From UBA6522 sp965221035 (GTDB lineage Bacteria; Pseudomonadota; Gammaproteobacteria; Steroidobacterales; Rariloculaceae): DNA of 64,000 nucleotides. Position 1 is the first letter of the stretch, and each line of letters starts with the position of its first letter. Made by a program: the position numbers and the translations under genes. This document shows, piece by piece, positions 53,129-60,021 of the stretch. The DNA is taken from contig OZ244860.1 of NCBI GenBank assembly GCA_965221035.1, forward strand, positions 2,480,001 through 2,544,000, written 5' to 3'. Under the pieces are notes generated by a model, which saw nothing but the letters and a program-made list of their open reading frames with translations, ran no database searches and had not been told where the DNA came from.

Positions 53129-53758
53129 ATGGTGACGCTATCAATCAACGTAGTGGCGCTTGCTACTTTTGTTCTAGTGGCAACGTGGTACGCATACAAC
53201 ACATATAGGGAGCTTAGCGCTCTTTGGGAGTTGACCAACGAAGTTAGAGCGGTCACGATTTTCAGGGGGCAAAATACCGACAGTCAGGTTGCCACCATGT
53301 TCATAAACCTCATCGGCAGAGCTCAACATAAACTTGAAGTCTACGATGATGGTAACAAGATGCCGGAGTCAATTTACGAGAACGACGACGTGATCGCGGC
53401 GCTGAAGGAAAAGCTAGACGCCAATGAGCAATTCAAGGCTATCTTTTTCTTCAATGACAACGATCAATTGAAGTTGCGTAAGGAATTTGAGAAACATCCG
53501 AGAGTGAGCATTTACGCTGGCACAAAGTGGTGGCGAAGGAGGCCGAGGACTCAGGTCCATTACCGGATCATAGACGATGGGTTGCTCATGTATATTTCTG
53601 AGCATCGTCATGGAGCCGAAGAAAGAAGGTTCGAGGTTCATGACGCCAGCGAAGTACCAGCGACTCGTCGCCCCGCATTGACCCGGGCAAAGTTCGGCAA
53701 ATTAATAGATCGCACCCATGCCAAGTTTCGTGAGTTCAAGCACGCCAAGGCTGCGTAA
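53129..53758 (+). CDS. Membrane-anchored phospholipase-D-like protein (degenerate HKD)
   Basis: This 209-aa protein has a single N-terminal membrane helix (INVVALATFVLVATWYAY) and then a soluble domain: MFINLIGRAQHKLEVYDDGN, KEKLDANEQFKAIFFFNDND and VHYRIIDDGLLMYISEHRHG. The last block resembles the H-x-K...D-G strand of PLD-type nucleases or lipases, with Arg for Lys and one residue fewer, so catalysis is doubtful. GC content is markedly low. The gene overlaps the next by one base (TAATG). No function is known; it could be a membrane-bound sensor or effector. Confidence 0.55.
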   Translation: MVTLSINVVALATFVLVATWYAYNTYRELSALWELTNEVRAVTIFRGQNTDSQVATMFINLIGRAQHKLEVYDDGNKMPESIYENDDVIAALKEKLDANEQFKAIFFFNDNDQLKLRKEFEKHPRVSIYAGTKWWRRRPRTQVHYRIIDDGLLMYISEHRHGAEERRFEVHDASEVPATRRPALTRAKFGKLIDRTHAKFREFKHAKAA

Positions 53759-54108
53759 TGCCGGTCGAAGTAGTGCTTGTGGAGACTGTGGCAACAAAGT
53801 TTCCACCACCGCAGGTATACGTGTTGCTGGCGATTTCCATCGCTGGGCTGTCGTTTGCCACTCAAAATCGCGAAGCGCTTGGCGTAGGATCCCTTAGGTT
53901 GGGATTTGTAGCATTCGTGCTTACGTGGATACACGCGACAGGGTGGGTTATATGGGTCATGCTGAGCTTTCAGTCGTACAAGGAATTGTTGAATCTTGGG
54001 ACCCATTTCATTTGCTTATTGTTATTCGGACTGTTCGCCAGAAATTTCCTTAATGTGATATCTGGTCAGGGCGGGGCAACAGCTATCGAGAACATGCTGG
54101 ACTCCTGA
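53758..54108 (+). CDS. Small three-helix membrane protein
   Basis: This 116-aa protein shows three hydrophobic segments: VYVLLAISIAGLSFA, GFVAFVLTWIHATGWVIWVM and HFICLLLFGLFARNFL. There are no catalytic motifs. The start codon overlaps the stop of the PLD-like gene (TAATG), so the two are translationally coupled and probably form a membrane complex. Unknown family. Confidence 0.6.
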   Translation: MPVEVVLVETVATKFPPPQVYVLLAISIAGLSFATQNREALGVGSLRLGFVAFVLTWIHATGWVIWVMLSFQSYKELLNLGTHFICLLLFGLFARNFLNVISGQGGATAIENMLDS

Positions 54109-54229
54109 CCTACGCCCATCGCTCAAACCTCCCGCATGCTGAGGGAAGGGATATCGAGTATTGATCGCCAATTGCGAGTAGTAGAGGCACGTCGTACTTC
54201 ACGCTTTTTTAGCGTCCCCATCATCATCG

Positions 54230-54913
54230 TCACATTCGCCGAACGGCCCAAATAACTTTGCCCACGATGCGGGCCTCATCGGCAAGGCAGGTATACGAAG
54301 CATACCGCGGATTAGCGGAACTCAGGCGCAAGCGGACTGGTTCGACACCGCGGACAATTTCCACGCGCTTGACAACCAGCCCGTGCCCGTCCCACACGGC
54401 GCACATCTCGCCGGTTGACGGACGCGTGCGGGCGGTGTCGACCATCAGCCGGTCACCCTCCGAAAGAAGGGGCTCCATGGAATCCCCCCGCACGCGCACG
54501 ATGCGCAGATCGGCCGGGTTGGCGCCACCCTCTTGGCGCAGCATGGCTTCCGGCAGGTACCACCTCGCGTTTTCCCGCGGCGCATCCTCGTTGATGGCGA
54601 CATGGCCGGCACCGGCGGCGACATCCATCTCGGGTACGGCGGCGACCGGCGCGCCGACGGGCGGGCGCCTTCGTGCGCGGCGCGCCTTGCGGCGCGGTGG
54701 CACTCGAGGGTGTCGGATGTCCTCGGCGTCACACTTGAGCAACTCGGCCAGCGATTCGGCGTCGCGATAGGCGAGTACACGCGGCTGCCCACGTGCGAGG
54801 TACTGCTGCAGATAGGTCGGATTGCGCCCGATGGCGACGGACGCGCTTTTCATGGTGTGGTCGGCGCGCCGCAGGAATTCCCGCAGACGCTCTCGGTAGG
54901 GGTCGTCCGGCAT
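54230..54913 (-). CDS. LexA/CI-like repressor with S24 autoprotease domain
   Basis: This 227-aa protein has an N-terminal DNA-binding region of about 70 residues (YRERLREFLRRADHTMKSAS; NPTYLQQYLARGQPRVL), an Arg/Pro-rich linker, and a C-terminal peptidase S24 domain. The latter has Ser145 in RVRGDSMEPLL and Lys182 in GLVVKRVEI, the catalytic dyad for self-cleavage. RecA-stimulated cleavage would derepress the element after DNA damage, as in SXT-type elements and lambdoid phages. It is divergent from the DNA-binding/tra operon. Confidence 0.85.
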   Translation of the reverse strand: MPDDPYRERLREFLRRADHTMKSASVAIGRNPTYLQQYLARGQPRVLAYRDAESLAELLKCDAEDIRHPRVPPRRKARRARRRPPVGAPVAAVPEMDVAAGAGHVAINEDAPRENARWYLPEAMLRQEGGANPADLRIVRVRGDSMEPLLSEGDRLMVDTARTRPSTGEMCAVWDGHGLVVKRVEIVRGVEPVRLRLSSANPRYASYTCLADEARIVGKVIWAVRRM

Positions 54914-54941
54914 CGGTTGGGCCCAGGCTCTAGTCGGCGAT

Positions 54942-54971
54942 AGTATATTGACTACAGACGCCGATCATCAA
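54942..54971 (-). promoter_or_regulatory. Candidate promoter of the repressor with overlapping operator-like dyad
   Basis: On the minus strand TTGATG (54966-54971) and TATACT (54942-54947) are 18 bp apart, 28 nt upstream of the repressor start. TAGTATATTGACTA (54941-54954) is an imperfect dyad covering the -10, as expected for autoregulation. The rest of the gap to 55172 holds a second dyad, TAGGA...TCCTA, near 55131-55155. Confidence 0.45.
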
Positions 54972-55172
54972 CCCGGTATGGATATCGACCCAGACCGATG
55001 AACCTTCAATCGGATTCCGAAAAGCCTGGACTCGACAGTCTCAAGCAGTAGAAATCAGGGGTGGCTCCTGCGGCCCGATGCGAATTCGGGCGAAGCCGAG
55101 CGAACTCGGCGGAAGCAATGTCGTAAACTGTAGGAACAATAATAACGAATCCTATTGCATGACCCTTAGCCC

Positions 55173-55934
55173 GTGCCTATGTTCGGCGCCATGAGCTTCT
55201 TGACCGCCGACGCGACCCCCGACCTGCAACGCCTGTGCAAGGCGTCGTTTGACTCAAGTCTGCGCGATTCCATCCGCCGGCATCTACGGCGCAGCGGCAT
55301 GAGCCGCACGGGATTCGGACGGCGCGTGCTCAATGACCCGGGGTTCGCGCCCCGCGTCCTGGCCGGCAAAGCACGTGTGCGGCTCGACACCGCGGACCGG
55401 GTCCGGATGTTCGTCGGTGATTTCCCCTTTCGACCGGTGTTCATGGCCGAGGTCGAGACCTTCGTGGATTTGACGGGAGTCGGGCCCTGGGCGGTTGGGC
55501 ACTACGCGGTCCGCCAGTCCGGCTTCGTCGGACGGTTGCGTGCCGGAGCCTCGCCCTGGCTGAGCACGATGGACCGGGTGCACGCCTGGATGCGCGCCCA
55601 ATTGCGGTCGGAAGACCGGCGGGCGCTGCTGCACGGCACCGTCGCATCGATCAAATCCGTGGCGGGCAACCTTAATGGCGCCGGATTTGCCCATGGATTG
55701 AATGGAGAACGACCCATGACCCTCCCTCCCAAACTCATGACCACCCAAGCGGCCGCGGATTATCTGGGCCTGAGCCCCCGAACACTGGAACGGTATCGGG
55801 TCACCGGCGGCGGCCCACGGTTTCGCAAGATCGGCCGCTGGGTGCGGTATGTGCCGGACGACCTGTCGAGCTGGCTGGACACGTGCGCACGAAATTCGAC
55901 ATCTGATGACGGCCGCGCCGCCAGGGAGCGATGA
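55173..55934 (+). CDS. Two-domain DNA-binding regulator, C-terminal excisionase-type HTH
   Basis: This 253-aa protein has a basic helical N-terminal half (SLRDSIRRHLRRSGMSRTGF; LAGKARVRLDTADRVRMFVG) that looks like a degenerate repressor-type domain. After a linker comes a clear helix_turn_helix_17/excisionase domain: TTQAAADYLGLSPRTLERYR and RKIGRWVRYVPDDLSSWLD. The two parts may come from fusion. The stop overlaps the traA-like start by 4 nt, so the regulator is the first gene of the conjugation operon and is likely its activator or repressor. Confidence 0.7.
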   Translation: MPMFGAMSFLTADATPDLQRLCKASFDSSLRDSIRRHLRRSGMSRTGFGRRVLNDPGFAPRVLAGKARVRLDTADRVRMFVGDFPFRPVFMAEVETFVDLTGVGPWAVGHYAVRQSGFVGRLRAGASPWLSTMDRVHAWMRAQLRSEDRRALLHGTVASIKSVAGNLNGAGFAHGLNGERPMTLPPKLMTTQAAADYLGLSPRTLERYRVTGGGPRFRKIGRWVRYVPDDLSSWLDTCARNSTSDDGRAARER

Positions 55935-56269
55935 GCATGGAACGGAAAAACACAAGAAACCTGCGGCAGCGCGCAGCGTGGACGATCACGGTGGCTGTCA
56001 GATGCCTGCCGATGGCGCTGTGGCTGCTCGCGGGCGCCGACGCCGGGGCGACGACGGACACCACGTTTTCGGCCCCACTGGAAACGGTGACCGACATGGT
56101 CGGCGGCACCGGCGGGCAACTGGCCGCAGTACTTGCCGTGGGCGCGGCGCTGGTCGGTTCGGTGCTGCGGTTCAACGCCACGCAGATCATGGGTGCTGTA
56201 GGCGTCGGCGTGGCGGCGGGCGCGGGTGCGGGCGTCGTGACCAGCATCGTCGGCACGGCGATCATATGA
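55931..56269 (+). CDS. traA: Conjugative pilin, TraA/VirB2-like
   Basis: This 112-aa protein has a long leader (to about residue 40, ...WLLAGADAGA) followed by two hydrophobic segments (LAAVLAVGAALVGSVL; IMGAVGVGVAAGAGAGVVTS), the size and topology of F-type propilin. Low sequence identity is usual for this family; the call rests on topology and on the traL/traE neighbours. Confidence 0.7.
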   Translation: MSMERKNTRNLRQRAAWTITVAVRCLPMALWLLAGADAGATTDTTFSAPLETVTDMVGGTGGQLAAVLAVGAALVGSVLRFNATQIMGAVGVGVAAGAGAGVVTSIVGTAII

Positions 56270-56278
56270 GCGTCCGGC

Positions 56279-56572
56279 ATGATCGACGCAGAACGCTACG
56301 CGATCCCTTCGCGGCTGGACGACCCGGAACGGTGGTTGTTCTGGACTTTGGACGAGGCCGCCGTGCTCATGGGGCCGGCCATGCTGGGCCTGGCGGCGAA
56401 CGCATTCCTGGCGGGACTCTTGGCCGGGTTGGTCGGTTGGCTGGTGCTGCGCCGCATCAAACGCGGCGGCCGCGCGGGCATGGCCATGCACGCCGTCTAC
56501 TGGTTCTTGCCGGGCGCCGCCCTGCGTCTGCGCGGTGCGCCCGCCAGTCATCGTCGGCGCTTCGTCGGATGA
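56279..56572 (+). CDS. traL: F-type T4SS protein TraL
   Basis: This 97-aa protein has the TraL signature: IPSRLDDPERWLFWTLDEA, then a membrane pair (MGPAMLGLAANAFLAGLLA; LVGWLVLRRIKRGG) and MHAVYWFLPG. TraL is a small inner-membrane component needed for pilus assembly. It lies between traA and traE as in F and SXT-type operons. Confidence 0.85.
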   Translation: MIDAERYAIPSRLDDPERWLFWTLDEAAVLMGPAMLGLAANAFLAGLLAGLVGWLVLRRIKRGGRAGMAMHAVYWFLPGAALRLRGAPASHRRRFVG

Positions 56573-56640
56573 CTCTTCGCGAATGCACCATCAGCCGCGC
56601 GGTCAGGCGGGCGGTCCCGCCCCGCACGGAGTGAAGCGTC

Positions 56641-57198
56641 GTGCGTAGCGAGATATTGGCCGGTGAACGCCGCAGGCTGCGCGACACGCGGGCGGTGCTG
56701 GCAACGTTGCTCGCGCTGTCGATGGCTGTGAACGCAATTCTCGGTCACGGGTTGTCGCGAAAAGAATCGATGGCGGTGCTGTTGCCCGCGGTGGCCGGTC
56801 CCGCCTGGACGGTCGGCGAGACCTGGGCTGGCCGACGCTATCTGGAAGACACCGCCCGCACGGTCGCGGTGACGCTGTTGACGCTGACGCCGGACAACGC
56901 AGCGGCCGTGCGCGAGGCAATCGCCCGCATGGCGCACCCGTCGGCCCGCGCCGCAATCGTCGCCTGGGTGGACACCGAGGCGGACCGCCTGGCGCGACGG
57001 GATTTGTCGAGCGCGTTCTATCCGCACGGTATTGAACTGGACCGCGACGAATTGGCGGCGGAAGTGACAGGTGAACTGGTGGCGTGGCTCGGCCGGGAGG
57101 AAGTCTCCCGCACGGCCAAGCGCTACCGGCTGGTATTTGCGATGGACGGTGGACGCATCGGTCTGATGCGGTTCGAGGAAAGGGAGGAAGACGAGTGA
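56641..57198 (+). CDS. traE: F-type T4SS protein TraE (VirB5-position, TraE family)
   Basis: This 185-aa protein starts at GTG 56641. An N-terminal membrane helix (VLATLLALSMAVNAILG) is followed by a periplasmic domain including YLEDTARTVAVTLLTLTPDN and KRYRLVFAMDGGRIGLMRFE. Length and order match TraE. The stop overlaps the traK start by 4 nt. Confidence 0.82.
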   Translation: MRSEILAGERRRLRDTRAVLATLLALSMAVNAILGHGLSRKESMAVLLPAVAGPAWTVGETWAGRRYLEDTARTVAVTLLTLTPDNAAAVREAIARMAHPSARAAIVAWVDTEADRLARRDLSSAFYPHGIELDRDELAAEVTGELVAWLGREEVSRTAKRYRLVFAMDGGRIGLMRFEEREEDE

Positions 57199-58187
57199 GT
57201 TATTGGCTGAATTCAATTGGCGTCCTGCGGGCCACGTACGTTGCGGCGCTGCTGATCGCAGGCCTGCCGGCCGCGGCACTGTTGACCGCGGCAGCGGCGC
57301 GGGCCATCGAGATCATCGAGGCGGCGGACCACGCGGAACTGAGCGTGAAGGTGTCGTCGCTGACGGTCAACCGGATCGCGCTTGAGGGCGACCGCATCGC
57401 GAGCGCGACGCCGTCCTCGGACGCGTTCACGGTCGAGCACGATCCGGTGCGCGGAGATCTGTACCTGTATCCGACCGCCGCTTGGGGATCGCCGCCGCCA
57501 TCGTTGGGCGATTCCGTGACCGTCGCGGCGGATGCGCCGTCGGCGGCGCCGACTGTGACGCTTTATCTGGGGACCGAGAAGGGATTCACCTACCGGTTGT
57601 CGCTGACGCCTGTGGCCCGTGATTCGGCCCAGATCCTGATTCGCAACCGGTCCCTGGAGCGGGAACGTCCAGTGCCGTCGGTGAACACACACGAGGGGCG
57701 CGAGCAGATGCTCGCGCGTCTGATCAAGGCCGCGGCGCGACGCCAACCGCTGCCCGACTATGTGGTCGTTCAGGCTCCGATATTTCCCGGTGCGCCGCCG
57801 TCCGTCGACAACGCGTCCCGTTTGGGCTCGCTGCTGGAAATCTGGCGCGGACCCCGGTTTACCGCGCGGGTGTTGGCCGTACCGGACGAGGTGGATGCTG
57901 AAAGCATCGCCGAGGTTTACGGACCCGGTCTTGCCGCGGTTTGGATCGCCCCGGGGGAAAGCGGTTCGGCCGAACGGTTGTCGACCGAATACTCCATGGG
58001 CGAAGGGTCATCGACCGACAGGTCAACTACTGACAAGTCTCCGACTGACAGATCATCGGCCGAAAGGCCATCGGGCGATAGCCCGTCGGGCGAAAGCCCG
58101 CAGGACGTGGAGTTTGGGCCGGCGGGCACGTTGTCGCGCCTCGCCGTTGTCGTGAAAGAACGCGTGGTTCCAGAGGGCGGGCTGTGA
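57195..58187 (+). CDS. traK: F-type T4SS outer-membrane complex protein TraK
   Basis: This 330-aa protein starts at GTG 57195. A leader ends AAARA, then comes IEIIEAADHAELSVKVSSLT with NRIALEGDRIASATP, the beta-rich secretin-like start of TraK, and VTLYLGTEKGFTYRLSLTP later. TraK forms the outer-membrane ring with TraV and TraB. Near the C-terminus is an unusual Ser/Thr/Asp/Glu/Pro tract made of four-residue units (STDR-STTDK-SPTDR-SSAER) absent from standard TraK, encoded by 12-bp DNA repeats. Confidence 0.82.
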   Translation: MSYWLNSIGVLRATYVAALLIAGLPAAALLTAAAARAIEIIEAADHAELSVKVSSLTVNRIALEGDRIASATPSSDAFTVEHDPVRGDLYLYPTAAWGSPPPSLGDSVTVAADAPSAAPTVTLYLGTEKGFTYRLSLTPVARDSAQILIRNRSLERERPVPSVNTHEGREQMLARLIKAAARRQPLPDYVVVQAPIFPGAPPSVDNASRLGSLLEIWRGPRFTARVLAVPDEVDAESIAEVYGPGLAAVWIAPGESGSAERLSTEYSMGEGSSTDRSTTDKSPTDRSSAERPSGDSPSGESPQDVEFGPAGTLSRLAVVVKERVVPEGGL

Positions 58188-59377
58188 GATCGGGCGACCT
58201 GCTCAACCGGAGCGTGCAGCGCCGGCAGTGGATGCTGTTTTCGGTGCTGGCCGCCGTCGTGCTCGCCCTGTTTGTTCTGTGGATGCGCGGCGGCAGCCGC
58301 GGTCCGGAACCGATCGGCGGCATCGACGCGCAACTCACCGCGCCCGGCGAGGCCGAGGCGGGCTGGGTTCGGCAGTCGGAGACCCGCCTCGGCGTCATCG
58401 AAGCACAGCTTCGCGAGCTTGAAGCCGGCAACCGGATTCTGGGTGACGAGAACGAGCGGCTGCGTCAACAACTGCGGGACGACGCCGAGGACGCCCGCGC
58501 GGTCATCGATCGCCAGGCGGCCTTGATTGACGAACTCGCGTCCGCGCCGCCGGCGGCGACCGAACCGGTCAATCCCTTTGCTCCGGCAGCCGCGCCGGGA
58601 TTGGACGGCTCGCCCGCGCCGTTGCCGTTCGGGCCGCGCAGGCTGGAATTCACGCTTGAGGACCATGTCTCGAACGGCAATGACCCGCCACCAACGCCGG
58701 GATACCGGCCGACCGCGGACTACGTTCCGGCAGGGAGTTATGCCGAGGCCGTCGTGATCGCCGGCGCGGACGCCTCCGCCTCCGTGCAGTCCCAAGGCGA
58801 TCCGCGCCCCGTGCTGATGCGGCTGACGAGTCCGGCCTACGGCGCGGCGGTCGACGGCGTGGCGGAAGAAACCGACATCGAGGGCTGCAGCCTGACCGGC
58901 GCGGCCTACGGGGATCTGTCGTCGGAAAAGGTCTATGTGCGGCTTCAGACGCTGGCCTGCGCCGGTGACGCGCCCGGGACGGTGATCGAGACGGATGTTT
59001 CGGGATTCGTCGCCGGGGGCGGTTCGGCCGGTGTGCGCGGCCCGGTCGTCAGTCGCGAGGGATCGCTGGTGCAACGCGCATTCTTGGCGGGCGTCTTTTC
59101 GGGGGTCGGCCAGGGCGCGAGCCGCGCCTTCGGTCCCCAGGCCGTCGTCACGGGCGCCGGCGGCGCAATGATCGCCAACACCGACATCGAGAGCATCGGC
59201 CGCGCCGGAATCGGCGCGGGCGCGGGCACCGCGGGGCAACAGGTCAGCGATTACCTGATCCGCCGGGCCGAGCAGTATCAACCGGTGATCCAGCTCGGCG
59301 CCGGCGTGCCTGTGACGGTGGTGTTTCTCGAAGGCGCCTGGCTCGACGGGCGCGGCTACGCGGCGGAGAACGGTTGA
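58184..59377 (+). CDS. traB: F-type T4SS protein TraB (VirB10-like)
   Basis: This 397-aa protein starts at GTG 58184, overlapping traK by 4 nt. It has an inner-membrane helix (WMLFSVLAAVVLALFVLWM), a coiled coil (LGVIEAQLRELEAGNRILGD; ENERLRQQLRDD), a Pro-rich spacer and the VirB10-type C-terminal barrel with IEGCSLTGAAYGDLSSEKVY and GGAMIANTDIES. TraB spans both membranes and transmits ATPase energy. Order and domains fit well. Confidence 0.88.
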   Translation: MRSGDLLNRSVQRRQWMLFSVLAAVVLALFVLWMRGGSRGPEPIGGIDAQLTAPGEAEAGWVRQSETRLGVIEAQLRELEAGNRILGDENERLRQQLRDDAEDARAVIDRQAALIDELASAPPAATEPVNPFAPAAAPGLDGSPAPLPFGPRRLEFTLEDHVSNGNDPPPTPGYRPTADYVPAGSYAEAVVIAGADASASVQSQGDPRPVLMRLTSPAYGAAVDGVAEETDIEGCSLTGAAYGDLSSEKVYVRLQTLACAGDAPGTVIETDVSGFVAGGGSAGVRGPVVSREGSLVQRAFLAGVFSGVGQGASRAFGPQAVVTGAGGAMIANTDIESIGRAGIGAGAGTAGQQVSDYLIRRAEQYQPVIQLGAGVPVTVVFLEGAWLDGRGYAAENG

Positions 59378-60021
59378 TGAAGACAATGAACGGAAACCCG
59401 ATTTCGGCGCTTCGCCGCTTACGGACGATCAGACACTGCGACAGGGCGCAGCGACCGGACCGGCACGGCGGCCGGCGCCTGTGGATCGCGACCGCAATCC
59501 TGGGCGCACTGACCGCAAGCGGCTGTGCCGCCAACCGCGTCGGTGACGACTGGCAATGTCCGCTCGTCCAGGGTGCGCCGTGCACGAGCGTCTCCGACGC
59601 CGATCCCGCGCGCCGGAGCGGACAATTGAGTGCCGACGCGAAGCTGCCGGGGCTCGTGGTTCCGGCACACGCGGGGGGCGAATTCGAATTACGCGAGCCC
59701 CGAAACGCCTGTACGAACACCTGCCGTCCTTCGGCAAGACACCGAAGGGCCCTGACGGGCCGAGATGCCTTGGCCAGCGGTGCTGTCCGTCCAGGCAGCC
59801 AAGGCCTAACGGATACTGCAGACCCCGCGGAGGAAGCGATGAACCCGGCAGCGCACGAACTCCTTTCCGAGGCCCCGCACACGACCCCGCCGGACGGGCT
59901 GCGCACGTCGGAGATCATTGGCCGTATCTGGATCGCGCCCTACGTCGACGACGCCGGCATGTACCACGAGGCCGGCTGGGTGCGGGTCGTATTCGAACCG
60001 GCGCGATGGAGGCTGCCGTGA
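59377..60021 (+). CDS. traV: F-type T4SS lipoprotein TraV
   Basis: This 214-aa protein overlaps traB by one base (TGATG). A lipobox LTASGC follows a basic start, then NRVGDDWQCPLVQGAPCTSV with the paired cysteines of TraV. The C-terminus EIIGRIWIAPYVDDAGMYHE is the TraV signature. The middle is long and Arg/Pro/Ala-rich with no similarity visible. It probably anchors the core complex to the outer membrane. Confidence 0.82.
   Translation: MKTMNGNPISALRRLRTIRHCDRAQRPDRHGGRRLWIATAILGALTASGCAANRVGDDWQCPLVQGAPCTSVSDADPARRSGQLSADAKLPGLVVPAHAGGEFELREPRNACTNTCRPSARHRRALTGRDALASGAVRPGSQGLTDTADPAEEAMNPAAHELLSEAPHTTPPDGLRTSEIIGRIWIAPYVDDAGMYHEAGWVRVVFEPARWRLP

Noticed and set aside
54201..54215. ACGCT-TTTTT-AGCGT hairpin after the membrane-protein pair
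   Set aside because: A 5-bp stem is too weak to call a terminator with confidence.
57990..58110. CRISPR-like array in traK
   Set aside because: The units are short, imperfect and lie inside a conserved coding frame; there are no unique spacers.
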